Origin: Posidonia oceanica
Lineage: Eukaryota > Streptophyta > Magnoliopsida > Alismatales > Posidoniaceae
Assembly (NCBI GenBank): GCA_037176725.1
Contig: JAZBRS010000057.1
Coordinates: forward strand, 82,481,501-82,545,500
Reading direction: 5' to 3'
Length of the DNA: 64,000 nt
Shown: positions 45,539-57,639 of the stretch, in pieces
Numbering within the stretch: the stretch's first letter is position 1
Layout of the letters: each line of letters opens with the position of its first letter
Position numbers and translations under genes: made by a program
Notes under the pieces: generated by a model
Database searches by the model: none
What the model was told of the DNA's origin: nothing
Seen by the model: the letters and a program-made list of their open reading frames with translations, nothing else

Positions 45539-46444
45539 CATTAGCATCCTCTCATCCCAACATCGTCCGCCAACCCCTCCTGGAGCATCCCAATCCGGAA
45601 GGCCTAGGGACCTCAGGAATCCATTCTCTCTTCCCTTCCGGGCCTGCTACGTCTGTGGTAGACCCCTCGGAGCTCATTCATGATGTCTCCGAGCCTTTCC
45701 CTCTTTCTCTCTATCATGCGGCCATTGCCGGCTCTGAGTCGGGGATTTATATGATCCGACTGCGTGCTAAGCCGGGGTGCTTTGCCATGCACCCTACCAT
45801 GCATCCTCAAACCCCTGTCCCTATATATCTTCAGGCTAGACTGCAGGCTCAAGCCACTGCATCCCTTTTAGGTAGACCCCCAGTCAGCCTATCAGCTAGG
45901 TCTCAGCCAGGCCCTCCAGCAACCTACCCACAGCAGCACCCATCCCCTTATCGCCCAGCCAATCCTCCTGTGGCCCCTCTTGTGCTCGCAGCACATGCTC
46001 CCGCGGTTATTGATTTAACCTGGGACCCCCTATCGCGTGCCCTACAACTACACCACGGAAACGTGTGCAGAAGTTACATGATCGGGGAGGGTCTACAAGC
46101 CCCCAGCACCGACGGTTAGGGTCAGTCGTCCAGCACTCGCTGCACCCCCTCTGGCAAGCCAACCAGCACCTCCAGCATCAGGCCAACCCCCTGCACCTAC
46201 CACAGTCGAGCCTACAACTAGAGCCTCTCCTCCTACCACCAAAAAGGGCCAACCCAAAGCTGACATCACCTCCCAGCTTAAGAAGGTTAGAGCAGATATT
46301 TCCATTTGGGACCTTATACATACATCCTCCGAACACCGCGATGCTTTTCTTCGCGTGTTCCAAGCTGCCCATGTGTCCCAAGCTATAGAACCTGCAGCCC
46401 TGGAAAGCATGGTAGGCGTGATTGTGGAGACTGAGGTCATCTCT
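45539..46444 (+). pseudogene. gag-protease linker, element C
   Basis: Pro/Ala-rich decayed coding sequence ending with a well-kept stretch (QLKKVRADISIWDLI, then EHRDAFLRVFQ and MVGVIVETEVI) that normally leads into the protease. The last bases TCTCT (46440-46444) are the left target-site duplication of the inserted solo LTR. Confidence 0.75.
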
Positions 46445-49400
46445 TGTAACGACCCAAGTCACTACCAACAAAACCTGAAGCCCAACAAATTTAAAATTTA
46501 ATTAAACACAACATTTTCAACAAACCACTGGGCTAACAATAAATATCAATACCAGGAACCTGCAGTGGACAGCTACGTGACTCCCACTATATGCACAATA
46601 CTCCAAACTAGCTAATCATCTGCACCTGCAAATCACACAAAGCACACGTGAGTGACCTAGAAACCGTCACCCAGCACACACCTCGCAAAAACCACGCGAG
46701 AAACCGGCGTAAAACATCAAATACGGTACAACCGGTAAAACCCCAAAATTTAGGTCCACAACAAGCAATAATAAACAATAAAACACCCTTCCCAAAGCCC
46801 ACAAGCTAAAACCGGGGAAGATAGGCGTTTCTAGAAATATAAATCACAAAGCCATGGTCCACCGGCCCAAAACCTCAAAACCACATCAAAACCCTCCAAC
46901 CCCTCAGGCTGGGAAAACACTCGGCCCATTGGCCAAGACAAGGCGGAAAATACCTCGCAAAACTAAATCACAATCAATATAATGGCCCACCGGCCCAAAG
47001 CTCAAAACCAAAGCCACACGCCACAACTAGGTGGGGAAAACATCTGGCCTATTACGGCCCAAAACACAAACCACAATCTCACGCCATACACAGGCGGAAA
47101 GCAACTGGCCTAAAATGGCCTAAACAACAGCAAAACTCACAAAGCCCAAACTCAGGCAAAGCGCAAGGCCTAATACGGCCAGCAACAACGAAAACACAGC
47201 CCTACGGGCACAAAACCACAACTGATCGTATTACCTGGCGCCAAGCAACCGATCTGGCCTCAAGCAGTAGCCAGGGACTCACCATTGCAGCTCACTGCAC
47301 TGCCACAAACACCCACCCTGTGGAGGAGCGTGTCCGTCCCGACATCTCGTCACTAGAGACGCCTCAAAAGCGATCCCTCACCAGGGAAAGCTACTCACCC
47401 CAACTGGGTAAGTTGTCCTCACTCAGGACAAACCACAGGGCACGCCTAATATACAGCGACCTCAACTCGGTGCTCTGAACCACTAGAAGCTCCAACCCCT
47501 AGGCTCAACTAGCACCAGTGCCCTGAACCACTAGAGGCTCCAACCCCTAGGCTCAGCCGGCACCCAAAACAAGGCGAGTCCTGGTGCCCGTAACAACTAG
47601 GATATCACGCCCCGCTACGCAGGAGTATCATACCTCCCGAGTCCGTTGCTACAATACCGCTAGGTATGGCCGACACCTTGACCCCCAAACCTCTACCTAG
47701 GCGAAGTGTACGACACACCAGGAACGCCGTCGCATTCCCAGGTCCAGCCAACACAACTCCCAGGTTTTCAGCTATGGAAAACCTCGGCAAAACCATTTGC
47801 AAACCATTCATATTTTCCTCAGAAATCTCTTTGAAAACATTTATCAAATATCATGGGCTAAAGCACAATAAGCCCCAAAACCAACCGAAGAAACCACATT
47901 AGAAAACAAGTTCGGGAAAGCATCCCAGACCAAAATCGGCAGATCGGTACTCCAACCGGTAGATCGAAAATCCCTGTTTCGGTGTAACCAAATCCACCGA
48001 CCGACCGATCTGCACAGTGATCAGTAGACCGATATCACATTAGTCATACCGAAAATCCCTGCTTCGGTGGAACTAAATCCACCGACCGACCGATTGAACC
48101 CTGAAAACGGCAGACCGATCAATATCGGTCGACTGAAATCAAGTCCTGGTCTAAATCTGACGAAAAAGGCGACACCGATAACACACCGGTATACCGATTT
48201 CCCCTAGAAATCGACAGACCGACCAAAAAGGTCGTGCCGAACCAGGACAGGGCAGCCAACTTATAAAACCAACTTAAAACCCAAAACACTCGAATCAAAC
48301 TCTAAAACTAGCGTGCCATATACTGGAATCTCCAGAATAAAAAAGGAATGCAACCATATACTCAATATGGCATTCCGAGGCACGCAACCCAAGAAAATAC
48401 CGGAAAACCAATATTCAAGTCATTTTCTATAAAAACCTCGAAACAATATCAAATCTGCACCAAATCAAGCACGCAACACATGCAAACGAGCATCTCAGCT
48501 CGAGCAACACAAATATATCACAATCGCCTCAATCCGAGGCCCAAAACACCAGAATCCACCGGGAAACCACAATTCTAGCATTTAAGTCATTCGGGCCATA
48601 AATTCTAAAAATTACCAAAACACTTCCATGACATTCCATATATGTCAAGGAATACAAGCATATCAATTTCGAGGCGTTCTTGAGCCCACAGCTCAAGAAA
48701 CCACCAAAAATCCACATTTAAGCTATAACTTACAGAAACCAATTAAATTCGCCTAAATGCATATAAATCCCTAAAAATTGCCAAACCTAAATATAACATA
48801 CAAATCATGACAAGGGTCACATGCAAGGCAAATTCTAAATATTTAGGCTTCTAGGACGAGGTGTGTACCTTGGGACAGAGGGACAACCTCTGTCCACTGG
48901 TGATCCACACACACACCGAGCACGCCGCTCCACCGGGACGACGACTGGAGCTCGCCGCACCACCGTCGGTCGCCACCGCACGCCGGCCACCACCAGCCAC
49001 CACACAGAGGAAGAGGAAGAAGAAGGAGGGGATGAAAGGGGGAGGAAGGGGGAAAGGAGGAGGGAGGGAGAGGAAGGAGGGGGAGAGACGAATGGGGAGA
49101 GGGGGGCGCCGCCGGCTAGGGCACGGTGCGGGAAGGAGGGGAGGAGGAGTGGGCACGAGGGTGAGGGGGAGAGAGGGACACACGTGAGGAGGAGGGAGGA
49201 TTGCACGCGTGGGGGAGGAAGGGGTGGGGGAAGAAAGGAGGGGGGAGGGCACGTGAGAAGGGGGTGGGGAGGAAGGAGAGAGAGAGGGAAGGAGGGAGAG
49301 GGAGAGAGAGAGAGAGAGAGAGAGAGAAGAAGGGAGAGAAAGAGAGAGAGAAAGAGAGAGAGAAACACAGGGACTAGACCACAATCTATCCCACCAACCA

Positions 49401-49566
49401 CCATAAGTGGGAGTCCACCCCAACAATACAGGTGGAGACCCACACAAACCACAAATGGGGCCCACAACAACTCAAGTGGGGCCCGCGAGGCCAATAACAC
49501 CTGACCAAAGCCAAGGAATTCGTTAAACAAGCATAATTACAAGGAAATGAATTCCTGGGTGTTACA
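46445..49566 (+). mobile_element. Solo LTR, 3122 bp, inserted in the pol frame of element C
   Basis: It starts TGTAACGACCC and ends GGGTGTTACA (TG...CA), flanked by the perfect direct repeat TCTCT (46440-46444 and 49567-49571). The host reading frame is continuous across the site if the insert and one repeat are ignored. There is no coding region. A plus-strand TATAAAA lies near 48265. Sequence is homologous in reverse to the LARD-like element at 33684-38030. The TGTAAC-ACCC ends resemble LTRs of some chromovirus-type gypsy families; I do not assign a name. Confidence 0.92.
49280..49380. repeat. (GA)n microsatellite in the solo LTR
   Basis: Purine-only GAGAGAGAGA runs with a few AAG interruptions. 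Purine-rich DNA extends back to about 49000. Reading frames here are low-complexity artefacts. Confidence 0.9.
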
Positions 49567-50006
49567 TCTCTTTTACAAGCGATGAGCTGCCCTCGGTGGG
49601 GATTAATCACAACCAGCCCTTGTTTGTCACGGTGCAATTCGAAAACTTTCACATTCCCCTATCTCTGGTTGATAACTGGTTAGGCTTCAATGTCTGTCTG
49701 TTGCGCACAGCAACCAGGCTCGGATTCAAAGCTGAGAATATCACTCCGGCGATAAAGGGAATGACAGCTTTTGATAACACCCACCATGACTCCCTAGGGA
49801 TTTTGATTATTCCCCTCATCATTGGTCCGGTCGTATTCGATGTAGAATTCTACATTGTCGACTTGGAGCCTAATTTCAATCTCCTGCTTGGGCGCTCTTG
49901 GCTCCACAAGCATCAGCTCATCCCCTTGATCCTCCACCGCATGATCAAGTTTCGCCACGGTGACAATGTTATCGTTGTCATGGTAGAAAACTTTGACAAG
50001 GAGTAG
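49567..50006 (+). pseudogene. Aspartic protease domain, element C
   Basis: Retropepsin that would cut the polyprotein. It contains FTSDELPSVG, then PLFVTVQFENFHIPLSLVDN, and NLLLGRSWLHKH at the end, in the usual Tat order. The catalytic motif, normally D-N/S/T-G, reads VDNWLGFNV, so the glycine is replaced and activity is doubtful. The frame closes at TAG 50004-50006. Confidence 0.85.
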
Positions 50007-51480
50007 ATCGAGGCAGCATCTTCTGTCCCTGCACAGACTGTCCCTTTTGATCCTGAGCTTTCAGATGCACTCTACCGCGTTAACCGGTGCGAGCCGGTTA
50101 GCTACATTCTCGATCTTGAATGCGTCAACTTCTTGGCTGTTCACAGCAACCCCTTCCAGATGGTCGAAAATGTCTGTCACAGGTGGGGCTATGTCAAGGG
50201 AACGCCGCTCGGGCAATACGGCTAGGGAATCGCTGAGCCGATCAGAGCAGCAGAGCGAAGAGATGCTGAAGGTCTTGGATATGACCCGCAGTCAGATAAA
50301 AGCGCATGCATGCAGCCAGCAGATCAAGGGATGGCCATCCCCCGGGACCTTGCTAACTTTACCAGTGCAAGTACCCTGGGTTCCGGCGGTCAGGCCCCAG
50401 CGCAGCAGGTGTCATGCTCAAGTTCTTTGCTGCCGACGGAAGAATGGGTCTTCTCTGATGCCCAATTGAGGACTACTACTCTGATGAGGAGCAGTCTGGC
50501 ATAGTTGAAGCGGCCCCAACCGGCAGTAAGGATCATCTCAGCATGGTAGCATCTCGGTCAGTTTGCTTAGCACTCACTGACGTAGCAGCAGAATCAGTAG
50601 ATCTCATGGCAGGATTGATAGTCTCTCCTCTCTCTACAGTTACACCAGCATCAAGGACAGCAGCAGCAGCATCTCCGAAATCAAGGGCACCCCATCCGAC
50701 ACTGTCCAGCGATCTGCTTATGGCCGCAACCGCACTAGCACAAAGCTCACCGTTTCTAGCAGCGTAGTTAGCCAGGTCAGAAGGCAGCGTGATTCGACCT
50801 ACTTCATGCACAGTACAGCAAGCAGGCCCGGTGGCTCCCTCCGGCACACAGCTATCAGCTATAGCAGGACAAGATTTGTGGAAGACCCCCACCGAATCTT
50901 CAGGGAGACAACCACCATCACGCATGGGTGCCGGCATTTTGTCCTCCAGCGTGGTCGCCCAGCTATCGGCCCGCCAGAAGAGCCCCTTTGCCTCCCCTCC
51001 AATTGTAGCAGTGACCCTGACAGCCTATCCACAAGTAGTAGCACAGCAGATGCCCCAAGCAGCAGCACACCTGGTAGGCGAGCTAGAGCCAGAACCCCCC
51101 GTCGCCTATTACGTCGACTCTCCCTCGGATGAGGAGCAAGGAGCGGCTGTAGAGGCTCAGATCGACTTTACGATGGGAGACTTGGAGCAGCTCTTCCAAG
51201 AGCAACTCGTGTCCCTGGGAGAGGACGTTGCAGAGGTAGAGCATTAGGCAGCAAGGAAGGGGAAAACCGCGGCTACGGATCCCTCCATCATGGCCATTGA
51301 AGAAGATCCTGTAGCAGCAGTAGCCACTAGACCAGATGAGTTGATCACCCTACAGCTAGGGGGTGGGTCTAGATGGTATGTGTAGTGCATGCCCCACTCT
51401 GGCAGTGCCCCCAACGGCAGTACATAGATCAGCCACCTGTCTGACATATTCCCCACAAGCACATTAGAAAATGCGGAGGG
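50007..51480 (+). pseudogene. Protease-RT linker, element C
   Basis: Decayed coding sequence. After the protease there is a G-patch-like segment (GYVKGTPLGQYG, EGLGYDPQ) typical of this lineage, then poorly conserved text and the block AYYVDSPSDEE / MGDLEQLFQEQL shared with element B. Several TAG stops and frame changes. Confidence 0.65.
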
Positions 51481-51970
51481 GGAAGCAGTACTTGCATCAG
51501 CAGCACTTGCACCAACAGCATCAGCAGCACTTGCACCAACAGCATCAGCACCCGCGAGCATCAACAGCACTTGCACCAACAGCATCAGCATCAGCACCCA
51601 CGGCAGCACCGCGAGCATCAGCAGCACTTGCAGCACCAATAGCATCAACATCAGCACCCGCGGCAGCACCGCGAGCATCAGCAGCACTCGCATCAACAGC
51701 ATCAGCATTAGCATCTGCAGCAGCACCGTGAGCATCAGCACCAGCAGCACCTACAGCAGCACCGCAAGCATCAGCACCATCAGCATTAGTAGCACAGCAA
51801 GCACCCACAGCACAATCACCCCCTGCACAAGCAGCAATGGTACAGTCAGCAGTAGCATTAGCAGCATAGATCATAGCAGTAGAGTCATCAGAATGGGCAG
51901 AATCATCAGCAGAGTCAGCAGAGTCACCAGCAGCAGCAGAGTCAGCAAAGTTAGAGCAGGCAGAGGAGAT
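51480..51970 (+). repeat. Imperfect GCATCAGCAGCACTTGCACC-type coding repeat
   Basis: Short CAGCA/CATCA-based units encoding Ala/Ser/Thr-rich or Ser/Ile-rich sequence depending on frame. It sits at the same position as the unrelated 18-bp PEQT repeat of element B. Confidence 0.85.
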
Positions 51971-51980
51971 TGCCAGGACA

Positions 51981-53413
51981 GTGATCACGTGCCAAGAATA
52001 TAGAAACACTCGGGTAAGCGTGACCATCCTGAAGCGTCACCAGGGCCAAGCAGCGGAACAAATTCATTCCTTTGATATAACAGACCCTACCTTCGAGAAG
52101 GAGATCCTCTCGGAACTCATTGCATACGGAGAGGAGGATGATACAGGCGACGATGAGAATGATGAACCATCGCCTAAGTTCCGGCCCCATGACGACGATC
52201 CCGAAGGCCCCAACCTCCATGTCGAAGAGAAGACAGAGGTTGTTAACATCGGCACAGCTGAAGAAGCTACAGAGGTTTGTATCAGCGCCCATCTGTCGCC
52301 CCAGGCTAGAGCAGAATTCATTGCATTCTTGGAAGAGTATGTGGATGTCTTCGCTGGAGCTATGAAGTTATGGTCGGCCTCAACATTGAAATAGTTGTGC
52401 ACAACCTGCCCCTGAATCTAGACGCAAAGCCAGTAAAGCAGAAGCTAAGAAGATGGCGACCGTAGTGGCTACTCTTGATCAAAGAAGAGATCATGAAGCA
52501 GTATAATGTCAACTTTCTAAAGGTCGTCCTTTACCCTGAATGGCTTGCAAATGTTGTGCCAGTACCCAAGAAGGATGGCCGAATCCGTATGTGCATCGAC
52601 TATCGGGACCTGAATAAGGCGAGTCCCAAGGACGATTTTCCACTACAGCACATTGACGTCCTAGTCGACAACACTGCAGGGCACAAGATGCTCTCCTTTA
52701 TGGACGGCTTCTCCGGATACAACCAAATCAGAATGGCAGAAGAGGACATGGAGAAAACATCCTTTATCACCCCCTGGGGGGTCTTCTGCTATCAAGTTAT
52801 GCCATTTGGGCTGAAGAATGCCGGTGCAGCCTATCAGAGGGCAATGACTGTATTGTTCCACGACCTCATGCACCAAGAAGTTGAGGTTTATGTGGACGAC
52901 ATGATTGCCAAGTCCAAAGATCCCGAGGATCACCTCGCCTATCTAAGGACGCTCTTTGATCGCTTGAGGAAGTACAAGTTGCGCCTCAACCCCAACAAAT
53001 GCGTATTCGGGGTATCTTTTGGCAAACTCTTAGGCTACATTGTTAGCCAGGGGGGGATTGAAGTGGACCCGATGAAGGCAAAAGCCATCGTGAACATGCC
53101 ACCCCCTAGGACTGAAAAGGAGGTCCAAGGCCTATTAGGGCGCCTACAGTACATTAGTCAGTTCATTGCGCAGCTCATGCCTATTTGTGAACAGATCTTC
53201 AAGCTCCTGAAGAAGAATGCACAGATCAACTGGAGTGAAGAGTGCCAGGCTGCATTTGACAAGATCAAGTAGCTGTTAATCAAACCTCCTGTTTTGGTTC
53301 CTCCAACACCGGGGAGACCTCTACTTCTCTACATTTCTACCACGCAGCATTCCATGGGTGTCGTCTTGGTCTAGCATGACGAATCGGGTAGAAAGGAGCG
53401 CACTATTTATTAC
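51981..53413 (+). pseudogene. Reverse transcriptase, element C
   Basis: RT with KDGRIRMCIDYRDLNKASPK, MPFGLKNAGAAYQRAM, catalytic VYVDDMIAKS (about 52890), LLGYIVSQGGIEVDP and LLGRLQYISQFIAQL. The frame breaks at a 1-bp deletion near 52350. CAG codons kept in B have become TAG at about 52466, 53270 and 53374. The main block (52475-53272) is intact including YVDD. Confidence 0.92.
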
Positions 53414-54300
53414 TTGAGCAAGAAATTCAATGATTACGAAACCAGGTATAGCACAATAGAGAAGACTTGCTTATCACTCTTCTGGGCTACACAGAAGCTG
53501 AGGCACTATATGATGGCATATCCAGTCCGGCTTCTATGCCGACATGACCCCATCAAGTTCCTCTTCCAAAAGCCAGCCATGGTGGGCAGATGCGTCAAGT
53601 GGCAGGTGTTGTTGTCTCAATACGACATCACCTTCGTCACGCAGAGATCCATGAAGGGTCAAGCCATGGCAGATCACCTTACTGATTTCCCGCTGCCGGA
53701 ATACTGGCCCCTCCAGACGCAGTTTCTGGATGAAGATATCCTTTTCGCAATGGAGGACTCTGATGAAAAGGACCCTGAAGACAAGGAGCAGTGGCAGTTG
53801 TACTTCGATGGCGCTGTCAACAAGAAGGGTCGGGGCATAGGCGTAGTACTGGTGACACCGCAGGGACAGATGATCTCCTTTGCAAGGAAGCTGACCTTCA
53901 AGTGCACCAATAACGAAGTAGAATATGAAGCATGCATTCTGGGGTTGAAGGTCGCCCTCGAGCATGAGGCGCAGAAGCTGCATGTGCACAGCGATGCCAT
54001 GCTAGTTATTTCCCAAATGAATGGCGATTGGAGAACAAAGGATCCAAAGCTTGTGCCATATCACGAACGTCTGCTGAAGTTGATAGAAGAATTTGCAAGC
54101 ATCCACTTCTCGTACATGAACAGGGCAAGGAACGCATATGAAGATGCTCTAGCAACCTTGGCGTCCTGGCTCAGCATACCTGAAGACTGTGCATTGGATG
54201 TATCAGTTACCTGCATGGAGCAACCTGCACATTGCATGAGGATAGAGGAGGCAGACCCCGCAAGAGAGCAGCCTTGGTTCCATGATATAAAGATCTTCCT
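53414..54300 (+). pseudogene. RNase H domain, element C
   Basis: Open without stops. The RT connection (YLSKKFNDYETRY) is followed by RNase H with D in YFDGAVN, E in NNEVEYEA, D in SDAMLVIS and D in AYEDALA. The best preserved segment of C; identity with B is high throughout. Confidence 0.9.
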
Positions 54301-55515
54301 AGAGTCCGGTAGCACCCCGGCTGGCACCTCAGCAGCAGACAAAAGAACTTTGGCATGTCTGGCATCAAAGTATGTGTTAGGAGCAGGGCAGTTGTATAGA
54401 AGATCTTACAATCAGATGCTCCTGCGTTGCTTAAGCAAGCCGGAGGCCGACACGCTAATGCTTCAAGTTCATGCAGGGACTTGCGGCCCTCATATGAACA
54501 ACGTGTTGCTGGCCAAGAAGATCATGTTGCAAGGCTATTTCTAGTCAACCATGGAGGCAGACTACTGTCAGTTTGTGCGTAAATGCCACAACTGCTAGAT
54601 CCATGGTAACTTTATCCGCGCTCCCCCACAGCAGTTGCACAATATGTCATCACCATGGCCCTTCCCCACTAGGGGATTAACGTCATCAGCGCTATACACC
54701 CTGCTGCTTCAAATGGTCATCACTTCATTCTGGTGGCGATAGACTATTTCACCAAGTGGGTGGAAGCAACCTCCTACAAGGCAGTCACAGCCGCAGCGAC
54801 AGAGAAGTTTATCAGAAATAACATCGTCGCCTGGTATGGGGTCCCGCACGCAATCATCTCTAACAATGGCTCGAACTTCATTGCAAAGAGGATCGAGGAG
54901 TACCTACAAAATCTCTAGATCAAGCATCATAGATCCTCGCCCTACCGGCCGCAGATGAATGGTGCAGTGGAGTTTGCCAACAAAAACATTGTGAAAATAA
55001 TGAAAAAGATGGCAGAAACCCACAAGGACCGGCATGACAAGCTTCTGTACGCACTCTAGGCATACAGGACATCAGTGCGAACCTCAACAGGAGTCACCCC
55101 GTACTCGCTGGCATACGAGATGGAGGCAGTGCTGCCTGTTGAAGTAGAGATCCCCTCGCTGCGGGTTCTACGAGAAGCCGAGTTGGAAGAAGCAGAGTGG
55201 GTCGAAGACCGCTACATCCAGCTCAATTTGATTGATGAGTGCAGATTGCAAGCAATGCACAATGCTCGCTGCTACCAAAAGCGGATGGCCAAAGCTTATA
55301 TGAAGAAAGTGCAGCCTAGAAGCTTCCAGCTAGGGGATCTCGTCCTGCGAGCTATCCACTTGCCAGATGGTTGAGGCAAATTCCGACCCAACTGGCACGG
55401 CCCCTTCATGGTCAAGGAGGCCTTCTCTAGCGGTGTGGCGATTCTTGAGGACATGGACTAGACTGGGCAGTCAGAGCTGGTCAACTCGTGCTACCTCAAG
55501 AAGTATTATCAGTGA
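54301..55515 (+). pseudogene. Integrase, element C
   Basis: Zinc finger HAGTCGPH...CHNC is present. The core is damaged: the first catalytic Asp (GIDVV in B) is Asn here with a 1-bp deletion beside it (about 54675), and the second (FDNGTNF in B) reads SNNGSNF. The Glu in GAVEFANK remains. TAG stops at 54542, 54597, 54916, 55058 and 55458, and a TGA at 55372. The C-terminal part (VLPVEVEIPSLR, SFQLGDLVLR) is well kept and ends at TGA 55513-55515. Catalysis would be lost even with the stops suppressed. Confidence 0.9.
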
Positions 55516-56105
55516 TTCGACCCTCGCCTTGCAGAGCATTCTCTCCCCATCCTATCCTTTGCATCCTTATCACCTTTGTACATTCCTGTGCATTCCAATC
55601 CTGCTCCCTTGCATTCTCGCATCCTTTGCATATATCCACCCGTTGTTATTTCTTTTAGCATATCTGGTCCAAAAGAAAAAAGAAAAAATGAAAAGTAGAA
55701 AAAGCAAAAAATCATGCATTGCATTCGGCTCGATGATGAAATCGGATGTGCTTGCTTGCTCTGGAAGGAGTCTACCCCACCTCACCTGACACTACTCAGA
55801 TGTCTTAGCTAGTGAGGGAGCCACCCTTCAAGTGAGAACAGGCGAAATACCCAAACCCCCTAGGACTTGCACCTCCCGAGGGAGATAAAATGTTAGGGCA
55901 TGAGCAAGAGCGTGAGCAAAAGAATATGTGTCTAAGCATGGGCATAAAAGAAAAGAGGCAAATAGAAGGCGAAGACAGAAGTAGGCCCTAGAGATAGACG
56001 CGTGTAGCATGACCTCATCCCTCCAACTTCCCTTGGAGAGGAGTCGAAGTCCGTGCCTGGTAAACCTACAAGTCCCGCAGGGCCTAGCCACCCCTGCCTA
56101 GCAAG
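55516..56105 (+). other. Post-pol spacer of element C
   Basis: Non-coding, homologous to 14085-14600 of element B (TGCTTGCTCTGGAA, CACCTCACCTGACACTACT, GGACTTGCACCTC). Homology stops at about 56100, where element D is inserted. GCAAG (56101-56105) may be the target-site duplication of D. Confidence 0.75.
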
Positions 56106-56915
56106 TGTGGATATGGGGTTTTTTGGAGGAGAAGAAGAAGATGATGAAGGGAGGTTTGGGGAAGAAGAAGGCTTCTTTTGGGCTCCCTCTTTTGCTCGCT
56201 CTATCTTCTCTTTATCGAGATCCCCCTTCTTTGTATCCGACTCCGTCACTCCACGTGTGATGCAATCGATGTGATCGCCACTCTCGGTTCACTTTTGCCG
56301 GCCCTCGAGATGCCTTTGGGGAGATGTGGTGTGTTTGCGGGTTCAGCTACCTTGGGACAACGCCAGCGTTGCCCAAGGGTGCCCGTGCTTGGTAAGCTCC
56401 TTCTTCCTTCTTCCTCCTTGTATGACAAACGTTAGCAAAGCAAAACAAACAAGACAATATAAAAATGGATCAATATGTGTAGTAATCTATCCAGAGTTAG
56501 TAGAAAAGAAAGTAAAGAAATCGTAGTGAGATACGTACCCGAGGGGTTTGATCCCCCCGGTTGCAACTAAAAGAGATGTATGCCTAGTTAGAACAATATA
56601 TGAACTTGAAATAAAAATGCTTGATTATGCTACAGAATTAAACATGTAATATCAGAAATAAAAAAGAAATGAATGAAATAGAGTCTCCTCTGCCTATGCA
56701 CAAGGTGCAAACTGTGTTGGCATGAAGCCAACAACGATAAAAGGATCTTCAAGCTTTTTTTAAGACTTTCCTTCTTTCAAAAAAAACTCTCTTCTCTTTT
56801 CAATTCTTAAGGACCTCACTTCTCTAAGATTTTTAATCTCAAGAGCATGTGGGTTCCAAAAGTTTCTTAACTCATTTTCTCTCTCAAAATTCTGGCCTCG
56901 AACTCAGTGGGGGTA

Positions 56916-56939
56916 CCCTTGCTTTTATAGAAGCAAGGG
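56916..56939 (-). promoter_or_regulatory. TATA box of LTR D inside a 9-bp inverted repeat
   Basis: On the - strand: CCCTTGCTT, then CTATAA, then AAGCAAGGG. The TATAAAAG box therefore overlaps the loop and arm of a perfect palindrome. Confidence 0.75.
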
Positions 56940-56993
56940 AGGAACAAAAAAGGACACAAATGCCAAGTCAGCAGAGTTTCCTGTTTCAGAAGT

Positions 56994-57290
56994 GTTATAC
57001 GCTGGAAAACCAGTGTATAACGTTATAAGCGAGAGAACTTGCGTATAACGACCTTCGAGGCATAACTGCCAAGATCAGAGAAGATTCTCCAATTAAGGAG
57101 TCTTTAAGTGCGATTAAACTCGGCTTCGATGGCTTTGACCAGCCAACAGGTTCCAAAGAAGGCAAAAACATGATTTTTGGGTTAGGCCAAATAAGGAAAG
57201 TTTTGGCTGACTGGGTTGCCACGTTGGACGCTGGAAAGCCAGCAGGCAATGTTAGCCGCTGGAAAACCAGCGGCTAACGTTGTACGCTAG
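56994..57290. promoter_or_regulatory. Palindrome cluster in the U3 of LTR D
   Basis: GTTATACGCTGG, AAAA, CCAGTGTATAAC (56994-57021; 12 bp, one wobble). GTTAGCCGCTGG, AAAA, CCAGCGGCTAAC (57251-57278; 12 bp, perfect). CGTTATAAGC...GCGTATAACG (57021-57050), plus weaker copies at 57224 and 57277-57306. Related palindromes precede the two antisense genes of element D. Confidence 0.9.
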
Positions 57291-57517
57291 GAAGCCAACG
57301 GACAACACCCTTAATCAGTTTAACTTCCAAATTTGGTCAGGACGTGAAGAACACTCAGGTTGCCAACATTTGGGACTTGAAAAGGTATAGCATTCTGGAC
57401 TTGAGAGGAACATTTGGCTCAAGTGAGATTCGGAAATGGGTGGAGGGCTTTTAAGAGCGACCTAATGCAAGAGACTATCCTAACATGAAGGGAGTGCCAA
57501 AACAAGATATCTACAGA

Positions 57518-57531
57518 TTGCCCCTCCTTGA
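57518..57531 (-). promoter_or_regulatory. Polypurine tract of element D
   Basis: The - strand reads CAAGGAGGGGCAATC directly before TGTAGATATC, almost identical to the PPT of element B (CAAGGAGGGGCATC). Confidence 0.85.
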
Positions 57532-57639
57532 AGATGGCTTCGGCATGAAGCTATCTACAAGGCGAGACGATACCCCCATGTGGTGCTACCTGGGAGTCCT
57601 AAATGAAATCCAATGCCTGCTGCCACTAGACTTGGACGG

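Larger units (their letters stand above)
38932..56105 (+). mobile_element. Element C, Tat-lineage retrotransposon, interrupted twice
   Basis: 5' LTR, tRNA-Arg PBS, gag, protease, RT, RNase H, integrase and the start of the 3' spacer. A solo LTR (46445-49566) interrupts gag-pol, and element D cuts the 3' region at 56105; the rest of C must lie beyond the window. It is the only element here showing PBS, gag and protease. Confidence 0.85.
56106..57515 (-). mobile_element. 3' LTR of element D, 1.4 kb
   Basis: On the - strand it starts TGTAGATATCTTGTTTTGGC at 57515 and ends CCATATCCACA at 56106 (TG...CA). U3 is about 580 bp and contains a cluster of long palindromes. A TATA box follows at 56922-56931. 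The R-U5 part holds a 7-bp hairpin TGTTGGC/GCCAACA near 56712. It is shorter than the LTRs of A-C. Confidence 0.75.

Noticed and set aside
48851..49530. Long ORFs on both strands near the GA-rich end of the solo LTR
   Set aside because: Low-complexity purine/pyrimidine sequence gives long open frames in several phases; the region is inside an LTR without homology to a protein.
46445..49566. DNA transposon with TGTAAC...GTTACA terminal inverted repeats
   Set aside because: The ends are TG...CA with a 5-bp target duplication, and the same sequence forms paired LTRs at 33684-38030, so an LTR is the better call.
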